64,000 nt of DNA, taken from NCBI RefSeq assembly GCF_009720365.1, contig NZ_ML769316.1:248001-312000 (forward strand), written 5' to 3'. This document shows positions 1-8,040 of the stretch, in pieces. The stretch's first letter is position 1. The number at the start of each line of letters is the position of its first letter. This DNA comes from Catellatospora paridis. Lineage in GTDB: Bacteria > Actinomycetota > Actinomycetes > Mycobacteriales > Micromonosporaceae. The notes below the pieces were generated by a model. It saw only the letters and a program-made list of their open reading frames with translations, was not told the DNA's origin and made no database searches. A program made the translations under genes and the position numbers.

Positions 1-692
1 TACCAAAGGTGCAACAATGGCGACATATCCCTATAGGAGAAATCACATTGTTTCATCACTTCATCGCGTGCCGAGTTGACGTGCGCTGTGCAGTAGTCAA
101 TCTCTGGAAAGGTTGACAGAATCAAGGATGCACGATTCATGAACTCCGCAGAACTCCAAACAGTGAGTTGGCCGTGTATCCTCTGCACTCTCATTCGGTC
201 AGTCGCATATTGGCGTGGCGCCTGTTCACATTCAACAGATTGCCCATCGCGCGCAGTGACCGTAGTTATAGTTAAGAACACCTGAAGGGGAGGTGCGCCA
301 ATCGAATCCGTCACGCATCGTTGCAGGCTTCTAAGTGAGATCTTGAGATCATACAGACTGTCGAGGAAGTCCGTATAGACACGCCCACGTGCCTCGCGGA
401 TCTGAGCCAAGCGGTCAACTTCCGCTTGCGTGCTCACAGCCGTTATCTGTGCTTCGATGGTTGCCTGAGTCGCAGCTATAGTAAGGAGCCCACCTACGAG
501 TGCCCCGACTAATGAAGAAATAATCGACGTCACGGCAGCGGAACCGATCGGACTACGCATCCACATGACGACACGGGTCGCCCGTGTAGGCTGCGGCCCG
601 ACAGAGCCCGTACGTTGCGAGCCTGCCGCCTTTGCCGCTGCGGACTCATCGGGCGCGGCGTCGCCCACGCTCGCCGAAGAAGACCTTTCCAT
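1..692 (-). CDS. membrane protein, C-terminus cut by window edge
   Basis: The frame is open from an ATG at 692 to the left edge, giving 230 residues without a stop. An in-frame TAG lies two codons before this ATG, so the start cannot be further upstream. Residues 1-45 are Ala/Ser/Pro-rich and probably disordered. One transmembrane helix lies near residues 51-74 (core SLVGALVGGLLTIAA). A helical, charged stretch follows, then a domain containing several cysteines. No family is recognised. Base composition is clearly lower in GC than the neighbours and rare TTA leucine codons occur (for example in the membrane helix), which suggests recent acquisition. The real end lies outside the window. Confidence 0.7.
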   Translation of the reverse strand, partial: MERSSSASVGDAAPDESAAAKAAGSQRTGSVGPQPTRATRVVMWMRSPIGSAAVTSIISSLVGALVGGLLTIAATQATIEAQITAVSTQAEVDRLAQIREARGRVYTDFLDSLYDLKISLRSLQRCVTDSIGAPPLQVFLTITTVTARDGQSVECEQAPRQYATDRMRVQRIHGQLTVWSSAEFMNRASLILSTFPEIDYCTAHVNSARDEVMKQCDFSYRDMSPLLHLW

Positions 693-844
693 GGCTGGCT
701 AGAGTATCGGCCCGACGCAAGGAACCTATCCCGGCCAGCAGGCATGTGGCTCCATCCGCGTTGTCGTGTTGTCGGATCTCCGGACATGTGGATCTGTGAC
801 GGGGCAGTTTCGGTGGTCTGATGCCCCTATGCTGCTATCTCGCG

Positions 845-1023
845 TCACGGAAAGTGCTGATGCTTGATGTTTTGGAGTAGGCGGTAGAGCTTCCTGGCGA
901 TGATCCTTTTTGGGGCACCGTTCCGCTTCGCGGAGGGCCTTGCACTCGTTGATTCGGCGGGCGATGTAGGCGCGTGTGTCGGGGTCGGTTCGGCCGCGTG
1001 TCAGCACGATGGTGTGCAGGGCC
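845..1023 (-). pseudogene. IS110-family transposase, C-terminal remnant
   Basis: Reading leftward, the sequence encodes a stretch like the C-terminal end of IS110 transposases (RTDPDTRAYIARR), then after a one-base shift continues as ARKLYRLLQNIKHQHFP and a TGA at 845-847. The shift lies in a run of C and A around position 915. Only about 60 codons remain of the roughly 400 usual for the family, with no catalytic part, so it cannot be functional. It abuts the 3' end of the Mrr-like gene. Confidence 0.65.
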
Positions 1024-1025
1024 CG

Positions 1026-1943
1026 CTACGCGGCCTCGATGAGACGCCAGTTCAGCGGCCACCGCGGCCCCAGATACCGGTCGAGCAGGTCGACAAGCTG
1101 CCGGCCGTCGATCAACTCAAGCCTGTGGTCGGCGCCCAGCCTGATCGCCCCCGCCGTAAACGACGATGTCGTGATGAGTACGCCCCTGGTCGGAATCTCT
1201 GCGGCGACGACCCCCAGCAACTGGCGGACCAATTCGACGCCGACCGGTTTTCCGACCTGCTTGCACTCGATGAGCAGGCGCTCGCGCCGGCCCAGCTCGA
1301 CGGAGGTGGCAACCACGTCGCGACCGCCGTCCTTGCTCGCTTGGGTCAGTTCGACCTCGTAGCCCATCCGCGAGTACAGGCGCGACACGACGATCTCAAG
1401 AGTTCGAGGGCTGACGCTGCGTAGAGTGCGGAGGTTTTCCTCGGGGTCCTGCGGCACGCCGAGATAGCGGGCCTTGATCAGCGCGGCGGCGTCCTCGAGT
1501 GCTGCCCAGCGACCGTCGGGCAGGACCATCGCATGGGCGCAGTGGTAGGCCTCCAGGCCCTGCAGTGCAGTCTCAGCGTCCGCTGGAAGCAGGTCGAGGA
1601 TCCACGTGATGCCCTCCCAGGGCGGTGCAACACAAGAGGTGCAGTCATGGGTGGACTTGTGCTCGTAATAGACGTGCAGTCGCTGGGAGTATTCGTTGTA
1701 ACTCTTGCGGCCGTTGTACTCCGGGGAGTCCAGCCCGAGCTGCATCGTCTGCCATCGCGACTCGTCAACGCCGAGCGTGCCGGACTGGATCAGCAGCCGT
1801 CGGATGCGCGCGCGAGCCGTGGGCTCGTCCCAGTCTCCGATGTCGTTGATGCAAGCGCGCAGCGCATCCTCATCCCGGAACCCTCGTGCGTGGAACCACT
1901 GCTGGTCGTACTCGTCGTCGCTGAGCTCGGCGAACGCTGTCAT
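1026..1943 (-). CDS. Mrr-like restriction endonuclease
   Basis: This 305-residue protein ends in a restriction endonuclease Mrr-type catalytic domain (about residues 172-290). The PD-(D/E)XK core is visible: hydrophobic GYEVELT, then DGGRDVV with D209, then LLIECKQ with E226 and K228. Known Mrr-like enzymes cut foreign, often methylated DNA. The N-terminal 160 residues match no family I recognise and include a CTSC pair that could be part of a metal site; they may sense the target. No methyltransferase is adjacent, which fits a type IV (modification-dependent) role, but this is inference. The ATG at 1943 is preceded by purine-rich AGGGATTTAGG. It is followed directly by an IS110 scrap. Confidence 0.8.
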   Translation of the reverse strand: MTAFAELSDDEYDQQWFHARGFRDEDALRACINDIGDWDEPTARARIRRLLIQSGTLGVDESRWQTMQLGLDSPEYNGRKSYNEYSQRLHVYYEHKSTHDCTSCVAPPWEGITWILDLLPADAETALQGLEAYHCAHAMVLPDGRWAALEDAAALIKARYLGVPQDPEENLRTLRSVSPRTLEIVVSRLYSRMGYEVELTQASKDGGRDVVATSVELGRRERLLIECKQVGKPVGVELVRQLLGVVAAEIPTRGVLITTSSFTAGAIRLGADHRLELIDGRQLVDLLDRYLGPRWPLNWRLIEAA

Positions 1944-2144
1944 GACCTAAATCCCTGCGGCGTGGAGCGTGGTCGCAGGACTCTACGACACTGGCCGATG
2001 TCGGCACCAATGAGCGCTCCGCATTCCGGCCCCGGCCGCCTCCGGCATGACGTCAATCGGGAGCATGCCGAGCCTATGAGGCCGTGTCGTACCCACTCGT
2101 GATCGCGGCCAGTACCTCGACAACGAGGCCGAAAGCCTGACGCC

Positions 2145-3170
2145 CTACTCACAGTTGAAGACCGTCACGGCACCTACCCGCGACGGCAGCCGTACGGTAG
2201 AGGGGCTCTCTGCTTCAAGCAGCTGTCGAATGTGACGCGGTGGCTGCGCGTGCGGTGTTACCGGAGCCTCCAGAGCCGCCCGCATTGTTTCGAAGCGCTG
2301 CTCTTCTGCGTTCAGCTCCGTGGGCGGCGCGGCCCACAACCGTTCACTCAGGGACTCGTATCCCGCCCGCTCCAGCCTCTCGATGGTCCGGGCCGCCCGG
2401 TGCGCCAGACCGACTGGCACGCGGCGCCCACCGCCTGGCGTGCCTGACGGCGCCGATGGCGGGGCACACCCGGTCATCGGCCGGCCACAGTCGAACAGGC
2501 ATGACCACGGCACGCTGTACTGGGCGACCGTCGTCCAATCCACCGTTCCCACGTTGGCCAGCAACCGGGCCACACTGGCAGGCAGTAGGCTCACGCCAAA
2601 GAAGCCCGCGCTGGGTCGCAGCTTCTTGCAGTTCCACTGGACGCCGTCGACGTCGAGATCCCGACCGTTGTAGAGCACGTAGACCGCCTGCATCTGCGCC
2701 TGCCGTGCATCGGCGATGAGGGCATCGACCTGACGTGATTTGCTGCGGCCGGTGCGGTAGCCGAGGTCGTACCCGACAGTTCCGTCCTTGAGCCGCTTCA
2801 GACGTTTGGCCTGCACCCGCATGCCGAACCAGCTGCTTCCACCGAACCACCACTCCCACTGCCAATCGGCTCCGGTTCGCGCCTCCTGCCGACGGGTGAA
2901 TGATCTGACCGTGGTCATGGGCAGCGCCAGGCTGATGTCGAGGAGAAGGTCCTGGGTGATGGTCTCCTCGTGCAAGTCAAGTCGCGCCCGGCCTGCGTCG
3001 GTCACCCGCTGATGGACCCACATGGCACGGTCCAGGAACACCTCCGACAGCGCCTGCTTCAGCATCCCGGTGCGAGCCTTCTCACGGGCGGTTCTGGTCA
3101 CGCCGAATAGCATGTCACCAGACCGGCACCCCCACCTCCGACGATCGGGCAACCCCAGCTTCGCGACCAT
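2145..3170 (-). CDS. DUF6615 family protein
   Basis: The protein resembles DUF6615 proteins. Around residues 98-125 it has the family pattern GADWQWEWWFGG, then WFGMRVQAKRLKRL, YDLGYRTG, and later AVYVLYNGRD. The layout, an acidic/aromatic strand followed by a QAKR strand, is reminiscent of nuclease-like folds, and QAK could play the role of the QxK end of a PD-(D/E)XK core; that is my inference, not established function. The start is uncertain: ATG 3170 touches the divergent start at 3171, and internal Met residues (MLFGV, MLKQAL) are better aligned with the conserved part. It lies beside an Mrr-like gene, so a defence role is plausible. Confidence 0.65.
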   Translation of the reverse strand: MVAKLGLPDRRRWGCRSGDMLFGVTRTAREKARTGMLKQALSEVFLDRAMWVHQRVTDAGRARLDLHEETITQDLLLDISLALPMTTVRSFTRRQEARTGADWQWEWWFGGSSWFGMRVQAKRLKRLKDGTVGYDLGYRTGRSKSRQVDALIADARQAQMQAVYVLYNGRDLDVDGVQWNCKKLRPSAGFFGVSLLPASVARLLANVGTVDWTTVAQYSVPWSCLFDCGRPMTGCAPPSAPSGTPGGGRRVPVGLAHRAARTIERLERAGYESLSERLWAAPPTELNAEEQRFETMRAALEAPVTPHAQPPRHIRQLLEAESPSTVRLPSRVGAVTVFNCE

Positions 3171-3551
3171 GTGCCTGTCAGCATGTGGCAGAAGCTTCTG
3201 CCTTACGTCAGATCCCGCGGGCAGGAGAAGATGTTGAACCGATCGGCGATCGTCTCAGCATGGAACCAGGGCAACCACTACCCCACCGGCGCCGGCTACG
3301 GAGTCAAGCTGTCAGTCGCCGACCGTGAGCGGTTGTTCGATCGGGCGTGGAGAGACGTCATCGTTGAGTTGGACCACGGTCCCGTTGTCGTCACATTGTC
3401 GCCGTCGTTCTGGGCTACGTGCAGTGAACTGCGAAGTGCGCACATTGGCCGGTGGCTGATCAGCGCAGGGCTCGCGCCATGGCGACGCGGATCGCCACCG
3501 CGACTGCGACTCGAGTTGTTGTCCGACAATCGTTTCCGACTCAGCACGTGA
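3171..3551 (+). CDS. conserved small hypothetical protein
   Basis: A protein of up to 126 residues, divergent from the DUF6615 gene. From Met 3231 the sequence looks like a small actinobacterial family: NRSAIVSAWNQGNHYPTGAGYG, a charged middle with LSVADRERLFDRAW, then VVVTLSPSFWATCSELRSA, IGRWL and a PPRLRLELLSDNRF tail. GTG 3171 and ATG 3183 are alternative starts, but the residues before 3231 seem less conserved. I know no function for this family. It is predicted soluble, with no signal or membrane segment. Confidence 0.6.
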   Translation: MPVSMWQKLLPYVRSRGQEKMLNRSAIVSAWNQGNHYPTGAGYGVKLSVADRERLFDRAWRDVIVELDHGPVVVTLSPSFWATCSELRSAHIGRWLISAGLAPWRRGSPPRLRLELLSDNRFRLST

Positions 3552-3723
3552 GACGAGTGTGGGACCGTTCGCCAGCCCGGACGGTGTCCGCGATCTTGCG
3601 CTCCCAGTTCGCTCCCACGGTAATGAGTGTCCGACGATCCGCTACTTACCAGCGAGATCCCGGGTGCCCCTGACCTGGTACTTTCCGATCTGGATAAGGC
3701 TTCCGTTGACGGTGGCGTCCAGC

Positions 3724-3762
3724 CCCCCAGTCAGGTGCGCTACCAAGCTGCGCTACAGCCCG
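3724..3762 (-). pseudogene. 5' half of tRNA-Pro (GGG anticodon), broken
   Basis: Reading leftward from 3762 the DNA matches the 5' half of an actinobacterial tRNA-Pro: acceptor strand CGGGCTG, D-arm GCGC-AGCTTGGTA-GCGC, anticodon stem CCTGA and loop CTGGGGG with GGG anticodon. After the anticodon loop the match stops: neither the second anticodon strand TCAGG nor a T-arm (GGTTCAAATCC-like) follows. I find no 3' half elsewhere in the window. This is what remains when DNA integrates or recombines inside the anticodon loop of a tRNA gene. Confidence 0.65.
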
Positions 3763-4248
3763 TTGCCGTGTTGATCTCTCACCGCGGCAGCCCGTACAGC
3801 GTAGCGCACTCTGACCCGGGGCACGCACACGGCCCCCGCGTCCGATTCATGCCGGTTCTACTGGGCGATTTTGCCCACTTCGTCTATAGCATCCTAGGAA
3901 CCTGACTCACCTGGCGCGGCCAGGGCGCGTCGACCCGGACGCGCTGCGTAAAAGCGCCATTGACCCGCTGACAACGGTCCACAAGACCGAACGAACCATG
4001 ATCAACGCCGATCGGCGTCTGCTCAGGGAGCGGTGCTCCCACTTGCTCTTCGCTCCCCAGCAAACGGTCGACGCGGCCGGACGGTCGGCCCAACGAGCCT
4101 GCACGTGAAAGGTGAGCGTCGTCGGGCGAACTGCTGCTCAAGACGGCGTGGGAGCTGATCGAATGGGCGCAGGCGCACGCCGGCGACATCGCCGGAGCGC
4201 GCCGTCGCTACGACTCGACCGTGGGTTGACCCGCGCGGGCCGTCCTCA
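3763..4248. other. gene-free stretch with a coding-like scrap
   Basis: No complete gene is visible between the broken tRNA-Pro and the IS5-family element. A 34-codon open piece at 4128-4229 (plus strand) reads like a protein C-terminus (ELLLKTAWELIEWAQAHAG and onward) ending in TGA, but it has no start codon and a stop lies just upstream. It is probably the tail of a gene lost by rearrangement. Confidence 0.4.
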
Positions 4249-4249
4249 G

Positions 4250-5300
4250 TGCCCGTTAAATAGCGAGGTCAGCCGGTACGGAGTTGCGTGCCCGGTGGTA
4301 GCGGGCCAGCCGTCGGGTCATGACGATGACCATGGCCCACTGGACCATCGCGGCGTGGTGTTCGGGGTGGCGCTCGTAGTCGCGGACGGTGCGCCGGCAG
4401 CGGGTGATCCACGACAGAGTTCTCTCGACTACCCACCTGCGGTGCAGGACCTGGAACCCGACCTGGTCGACGAGCTCGCGGACGATCTCCACGGCCGGGC
4501 CGAGCGCCTGGGTGGCCCAGTCGACGAGCTGGCCGGCGTAGCCGGCGTCGGCCCAGACCTTGATTACGCCGGTGAAGCAGGTGCGCAGTGCCCACAGCAG
4601 GGCGCGGGCGGCGTCGCGGTCCTGCACCGCGCCGGTGGTGACCAGGACGATCAGCAGCAGGCCGGTGGTGTCCACGACGATGTGGCGCTTGCGCCCGTTG
4701 ACCTTCTTGCCCGCGTCGTAGCCGCGGCTGGTCTTGGCGACGGTCTCGGCCGCGCGCATTGACTGCGAGTCCATGATCGCCGCTGTCGGGGTGGCGTTGC
4801 GGCCCTCGGCAACACGGACCTGTTCGCGCAGGCCGTCGTGCAGGCGGGTGAGGGTGCCGTCGCGGGTCCAGGTCCGGAAGTAGTGGTAGACCGTGGGCCA
4901 GGGCGGGAAGTCGACGGGCAGTGCCCGCCATACGCAGCCGTTGTGGGCCAGGTAGCGGATGGCGTCGACGATGTCGCGTCGCGGGTAGGACACGGCGCGG
5001 CCGGTGCCACCGGCGGGTACGTACCGGGCCATGACCTGCCATTCCGCGTCGGTGGTGTCCGAGGGGTACCGGCGTGCGCGGCCGGTGGGCAGGTGCTGGA
5101 CCTGCGGTGCCGGGGGTGCGGGATCGGCCTGGCCGCAGACCAGGTAGAAAGACACTGTGGGCCTTCGGGAGGGCTTGGCGTAGACAACCAAAGCCATACC
5201 CGAAGGCCCCACCCACGTCAGCCCGCCACACCGAAACGGGCTCAGATTCGGCTGCACCTCAACCGGCGACCAACCCGCTGACCTCGCTATTTAACGGGCA
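4250..5300 (-). mobile_element. intact IS5-family insertion sequence
   Basis: About 1.05 kb bounded by perfect terminal inverted repeats: 24 bp at 4250-4273 and 5277-5300 (outer part TGCCCGTTAAATAGCGAGG). Counting one more base at each end gives 25 bp. The flanks are CTCAG on both sides (4245-4249 and 5301-5305), consistent with a short target duplication; with 25-bp repeats the duplication would be TCA, the TNA type seen for IS1031-like members. It carries one complete transposase gene reading leftward and so looks active or recently active. Confidence 0.9.
4256..5257 (-). CDS. IS5-family transposase
   Basis: The protein has the IS5-family layout: an N-terminal DUF4096-like domain (RYPSDTTDAEWQVMARYVP, WRALPVDFPPWPTVYHYF), then a DDE domain with IMDSQSMRAAE (first Asp), VWADAGYAG (second Asp) and WVVERTLSWI-RCRRT-RDYER (Glu with the family YREK-like pattern). 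Length (333 residues from the far start) is normal or slightly long. The true start is probably one of the internal starts, since the first 40 residues are not typical. The stop codon lies inside the left terminal repeat, as is common in compact insertion sequences. Confidence 0.85.
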   Translation of the reverse strand: MQPNLSPFRCGGLTWVGPSGMALVVYAKPSRRPTVSFYLVCGQADPAPPAPQVQHLPTGRARRYPSDTTDAEWQVMARYVPAGGTGRAVSYPRRDIVDAIRYLAHNGCVWRALPVDFPPWPTVYHYFRTWTRDGTLTRLHDGLREQVRVAEGRNATPTAAIMDSQSMRAAETVAKTSRGYDAGKKVNGRKRHIVVDTTGLLLIVLVTTGAVQDRDAARALLWALRTCFTGVIKVWADAGYAGQLVDWATQALGPAVEIVRELVDQVGFQVLHRRWVVERTLSWITRCRRTVRDYERHPEHHAAMVQWAMVIVMTRRLARYHRARNSVPADLAI

Positions 5301-6296
5301 CTCAGCGACGGCGGCAACAGCGCGCAGGCCCTGGCCGACACCACCGAACTCGCCCGGCACGCCGACGAGCTGGGCTACACCCGCTTCTGGGTCGCCGAAC
5401 ACCACAACATGCCCAGCATCGCCAGCACCAGCCCACCGGTCCTCATCGCCCACCTGACCGCCTCCACCCGCCGCATCCGCATCGGATCCGGCGGCGTGAT
5501 GCTGCCCAACCATCCCGCACTCGTCGTCGGCGAGCAGTTCGCCATGCTCGAAGCCCTGCACCCCGGTCGCATCGACCTCGGCGTCGGCCGGGCGCCCGGC
5601 ACCGACCAGCTCACCGCCGCGGCACTGCGCCGACCGCCGGCCGACAGCATCGAAAGCGAGTTCTCCCGACACCTGCTCGACGTCCTCGGCCTGCTCGGCG
5701 ACCCCCGCACCACCAGCGGCATCTGGCAGCGCGTGCACGCCACCCCGCGCGCCACCGGCAACCCGGCCGTGCTGCTGCTCGGCTCCAGCGAATACAGCGC
5801 CCAGCTCGCCGGCAAGCTCGGCCTGCCGTACGCCTTCGCGCACCACTTCGACGCCGGCGACGTCGAGCGGGCCCTGGACCTCTACCGCGGCAGCTTCACC
5901 GCCTCGCCCACCCTCGACCGCCCGTACGCCATCGTCACCGCGAGCGCGCTCGCCGCCGACACCGACGAGCAGGCCCGACGGCTGTCCGCGCCGGGCATCG
6001 TGATGCGGGTCCTGGCCCGCCAGGGAGTCTTCGCGCCGATGCCCCCACCGGACACCGCCGCGGCTCACCCGCAGGTCGAACCCGCCCGCCGCAGCCGCCC
6101 GAACCTGATCACCGGCGAGCCGCAAGCCGTCGCGGACCGGCTGGCGGAACTGGCCGCGCGCACCGGCGCCGACGAGATCATGCTGGACACCGAGACCCAC
6201 GGGCTGGCCGAACGCAAACGCAGCCTGGAACTGATCGCCACCGCCTGGGGCATGTCCCGGAACGCCGATCTGCCGGTCGCGGCCGGACGCGCCTGA
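5301..6296 (+). pseudogene. LLM-class flavin oxidoreductase, 5' end missing
   Basis: The open frame begins right at the IS5 right end and encodes SDGGNSAQALADTTELARHA, then GYTRFWVAEHHNMPSIAS, RIRIGSGGVMLPNHPALVV and RIDLGVGRAPGTD. These are hallmarks of the bacterial-luciferase-like (LLM) MsnO8-type subfamily. Such proteins start with about 12 more residues (a core like LSVLD-SPV). Those are not on the left side of the insertion sequence, where the frame runs into TGA without a start. Translation from Met 5409 would lose the first beta strand, so the gene is probably inactive. The C-terminus is complete. An F420- or FMN-dependent oxidoreductase would be the ancestral role. Confidence 0.75.
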
Positions 6297-6313
6297 TGCA
6301 CCGGCACGCCTCA

Positions 6314-6349
6314 GCCGGGCAGCGGCACCATGAGGTGGCGCTGCCCGGC
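6314..6349. terminator. hairpin between convergent genes
   Basis: A 16-bp stem with one mismatch (6314-6329 and 6334-6349) closes on the 4-base loop ATGA. It lies between the ends of the LLM pseudogene and the YceI gene and would terminate transcription from both sides. There is no U-tract, which is usual in actinomycetes. Confidence 0.6.
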
Positions 6350-6361
6350 CGACGCGTGCGC

Positions 6362-6937
6362 TCAGGCCTGCCGGATGGCCTCGCCCTCGATCTCGATCTT
6401 CAGTTTGTTGCCCAGCATCAGACCGCCGCCGTCGAGCGTCTTGTTCCAGGTCACATTGAAGTCCTCGCGGTCGATCTCCGTCGTGGCGGAGAACCCGATG
6501 AGCTCGCGCCCGAAACTGCGCTCGATGCCGCCGAACTCGACGGCGAGCTCCACCGTCCGGGTGACGTCCTTGATGGTCAGCTCGCCGGTGAGGGTGAACG
6601 TGTCGCCGGACACCCCGGACACGCCGGTGCTGCGGAAGCTGATCGTCGGGTACTTCTCGATCTCCAGGAAGTCACCCGAACGCAGGTGGCCGTCGCGGTC
6701 GCCGACGCCGGTGTCGATGCTGTCGGTCTTGATGACCGCGGTGACGGTCGTGTCCTGCGGCTCGTCGGCGATGACGATCTCCCCGGATACCTCCCGGAAT
6801 GCCCCGCGCACCTTGCTGACCACCAGGTGCCGCACCACGAAGCCGACCCGCGTGTGCGCCGGGTCCAGGTGGAAGGTGCCGGGCGCAGGAATGGACAGGC
6901 CCTGCCAGGTACGGTCGACCAGCTCGCCAGTGCTCAT
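6362..6937 (-). CDS. YceI family protein
   Basis: A complete 191-residue YceI-domain protein. Motifs: FHLDPAHTRVGFVVRHLVVS near the N-terminus, VKTDSIDTGVGDRDGHLRSG-like region (here IDTGVGDRDGHLRSGDF), YPTISFRST, LTIKDVTRTVELAVEF and FSATTEIDREDFNVTWNK. The family forms an extended beta-barrel that binds long polyisoprenoid or lipid-like ligands. There is no signal peptide, so this member should be cytoplasmic, as in many actinobacteria. ATG 6937 has GGAAAGG eight bases upstream. A palindromic element lies just upstream and may be its operator. Confidence 0.9.
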   Translation of the reverse strand: MSTGELVDRTWQGLSIPAPGTFHLDPAHTRVGFVVRHLVVSKVRGAFREVSGEIVIADEPQDTTVTAVIKTDSIDTGVGDRDGHLRSGDFLEIEKYPTISFRSTGVSGVSGDTFTLTGELTIKDVTRTVELAVEFGGIERSFGRELIGFSATTEIDREDFNVTWNKTLDGGGLMLGNKLKIEIEGEAIRQA

Positions 6938-6954
6938 ACTATGACCTTTCCGGA

Positions 6955-6994
6955 TATACAGGTATATGACTGTTCAACTATACGTATCCGGATC
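6955..6994 (-). promoter_or_regulatory. palindromes upstream of the YceI gene
   Basis: Three short dyads lie just before the YceI ribosome-binding site: ATATAC-AG-GTATAT (6955-6968), ATACGTAT (6981-6988) and the overlapping ATCCGGAT (6987-6994). AT-rich palindromes in this GC-rich DNA are typical of operators for MarR or similar regulators. No adjacent regulator gene is present, so the binder is unknown. Confidence 0.45.
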
Positions 6995-7074
6995 AGTGCG
7001 TCAAGTGTCCGATCAGGACACTCGGCATCGCAGAAACACCATGGCGACACTAGACCCCTGAAGGGTCGCAATTG

Positions 7075-7245
7075 CTAACAAAACATTGCAGAGCTGGCGC
7101 GCCCGTCACCTGGGCCCGAGCGCACACCGCACCGGGCCCGGCGAGTCGGCGAGTCGGCGACCAACTTCGCGGCCAGCACCCCGAGCAGCGGCGCGAACTT
7201 GAAGCCGTGACCGGAGAGCCCGGCCAGCACGGTGACGCGCCGTGC
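7075..7245 (-). pseudogene. FAD-dependent oxidase, C-terminal remnant
   Basis: The minus strand encodes ARRVTVLAGLSGHGFKFAPL followed by LGVLAAKLVAD. This is the C-terminal FAD-contact region of sarcosine oxidase/N-methyltryptophan oxidase-like enzymes, where SGHGFKFAP is highly conserved. Nothing of the N-terminal Rossmann fold is found nearby, and the sequence before it is unrelated. It is a short, non-functional piece. Confidence 0.6.
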
Positions 7246-7835
7246 CGGTCCCCTGTGCCATCCGGCGCCTGGCGATGGCCTGATCGAGACCATGATCGCC
7301 CATTACCAGCAACGGCTACGCCACCCGTGAGCTACTCGAACACCCAGGCATAACCACCCTGCTCAAGCCCATCGGGCCGCCACCCTCGGCGGGGTCCGCC
7401 AAGCGAGCGCACTCGGCAGCGAAGACATCCCCAGGCAGCTACGCGCCGAGATCGAAGCCGCACTCACTGCCGCAAATGACGTCATTACTAAACGGGCCAG
7501 ACCGGCCGACGGCGGCCATGACAGTCAATGAACTAGTTGCGTTGCCGCTGTGTTGACAGTTCAGCGTGCCTCCCGCCTCGACCGCGTCAAATGCTTTCTG
7601 CAGGTAGGCCCAGTCGGTTGCAGGAGGGCAGGATGCCAGCATGTTCAATGAACGGCATCCATAGCTGGTCGGCCAGCGATAGCCAGGCCGGGTGTGCATC
7701 TGCGCCCGTGAGGCGAGGGGCAGGACGGCCATCGGAGTACGCCACAACCGTCAGCCGCTCCGAGCACCAGCCGTGATCGGCAACCCCACCATGTGCGCCA
7801 CTCCCGGGGTACCGCTGGCGTTACCCCGGCGTCGC
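7246..7835. other. gene-free, degraded stretch
   Basis: No intact gene seen. Short coding-like pieces occur on both strands (for example RLTVVAYSDGRPAPRLTGAD read leftward near 7650-7740, and GSEDIPRQLRAEIEAALTAA read rightward near 7420-7480), broken by stops and frameshifts. I could not assign them to a family. Confidence 0.35.
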
Positions 7836-8040
7836 TGGTCGCGCAGTTTCCCTCCGACACCCGCGATGCGGAGTGGCAGGTCATGAGGCGCCAAGTTCCC
7901 GCAGGCGGTGCGCCCCGCCGAGACCGTCGCACGCGCGCAGCGCAGCTTCGACCCCGGTGGGAAGATGAACGGCCGAAAGCGGCACATCGCCCCCGGCTGG
8001 CTCAAGCAACCGCTGCCCCACCGGCTGATTTAACGGGCTC
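7836..8040 (+). mobile_element. decayed IS5-family element
   Basis: The plus strand encodes a scrap of the same transposase type as the intact element at 4.3-5.3 kb: FPSDTRDAEWQVMRRQVPAG matches its N-terminal domain. After an internal deletion and frameshift, GKMNGRKRHIA matches the KKVNGRKRHIV segment of the DDE domain. The right edge, ATTTAACGGGCTC (about 8029-8041), resembles the terminal repeat ATTTAACGGGCAC. Most of the gene is gone. Confidence 0.6.
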
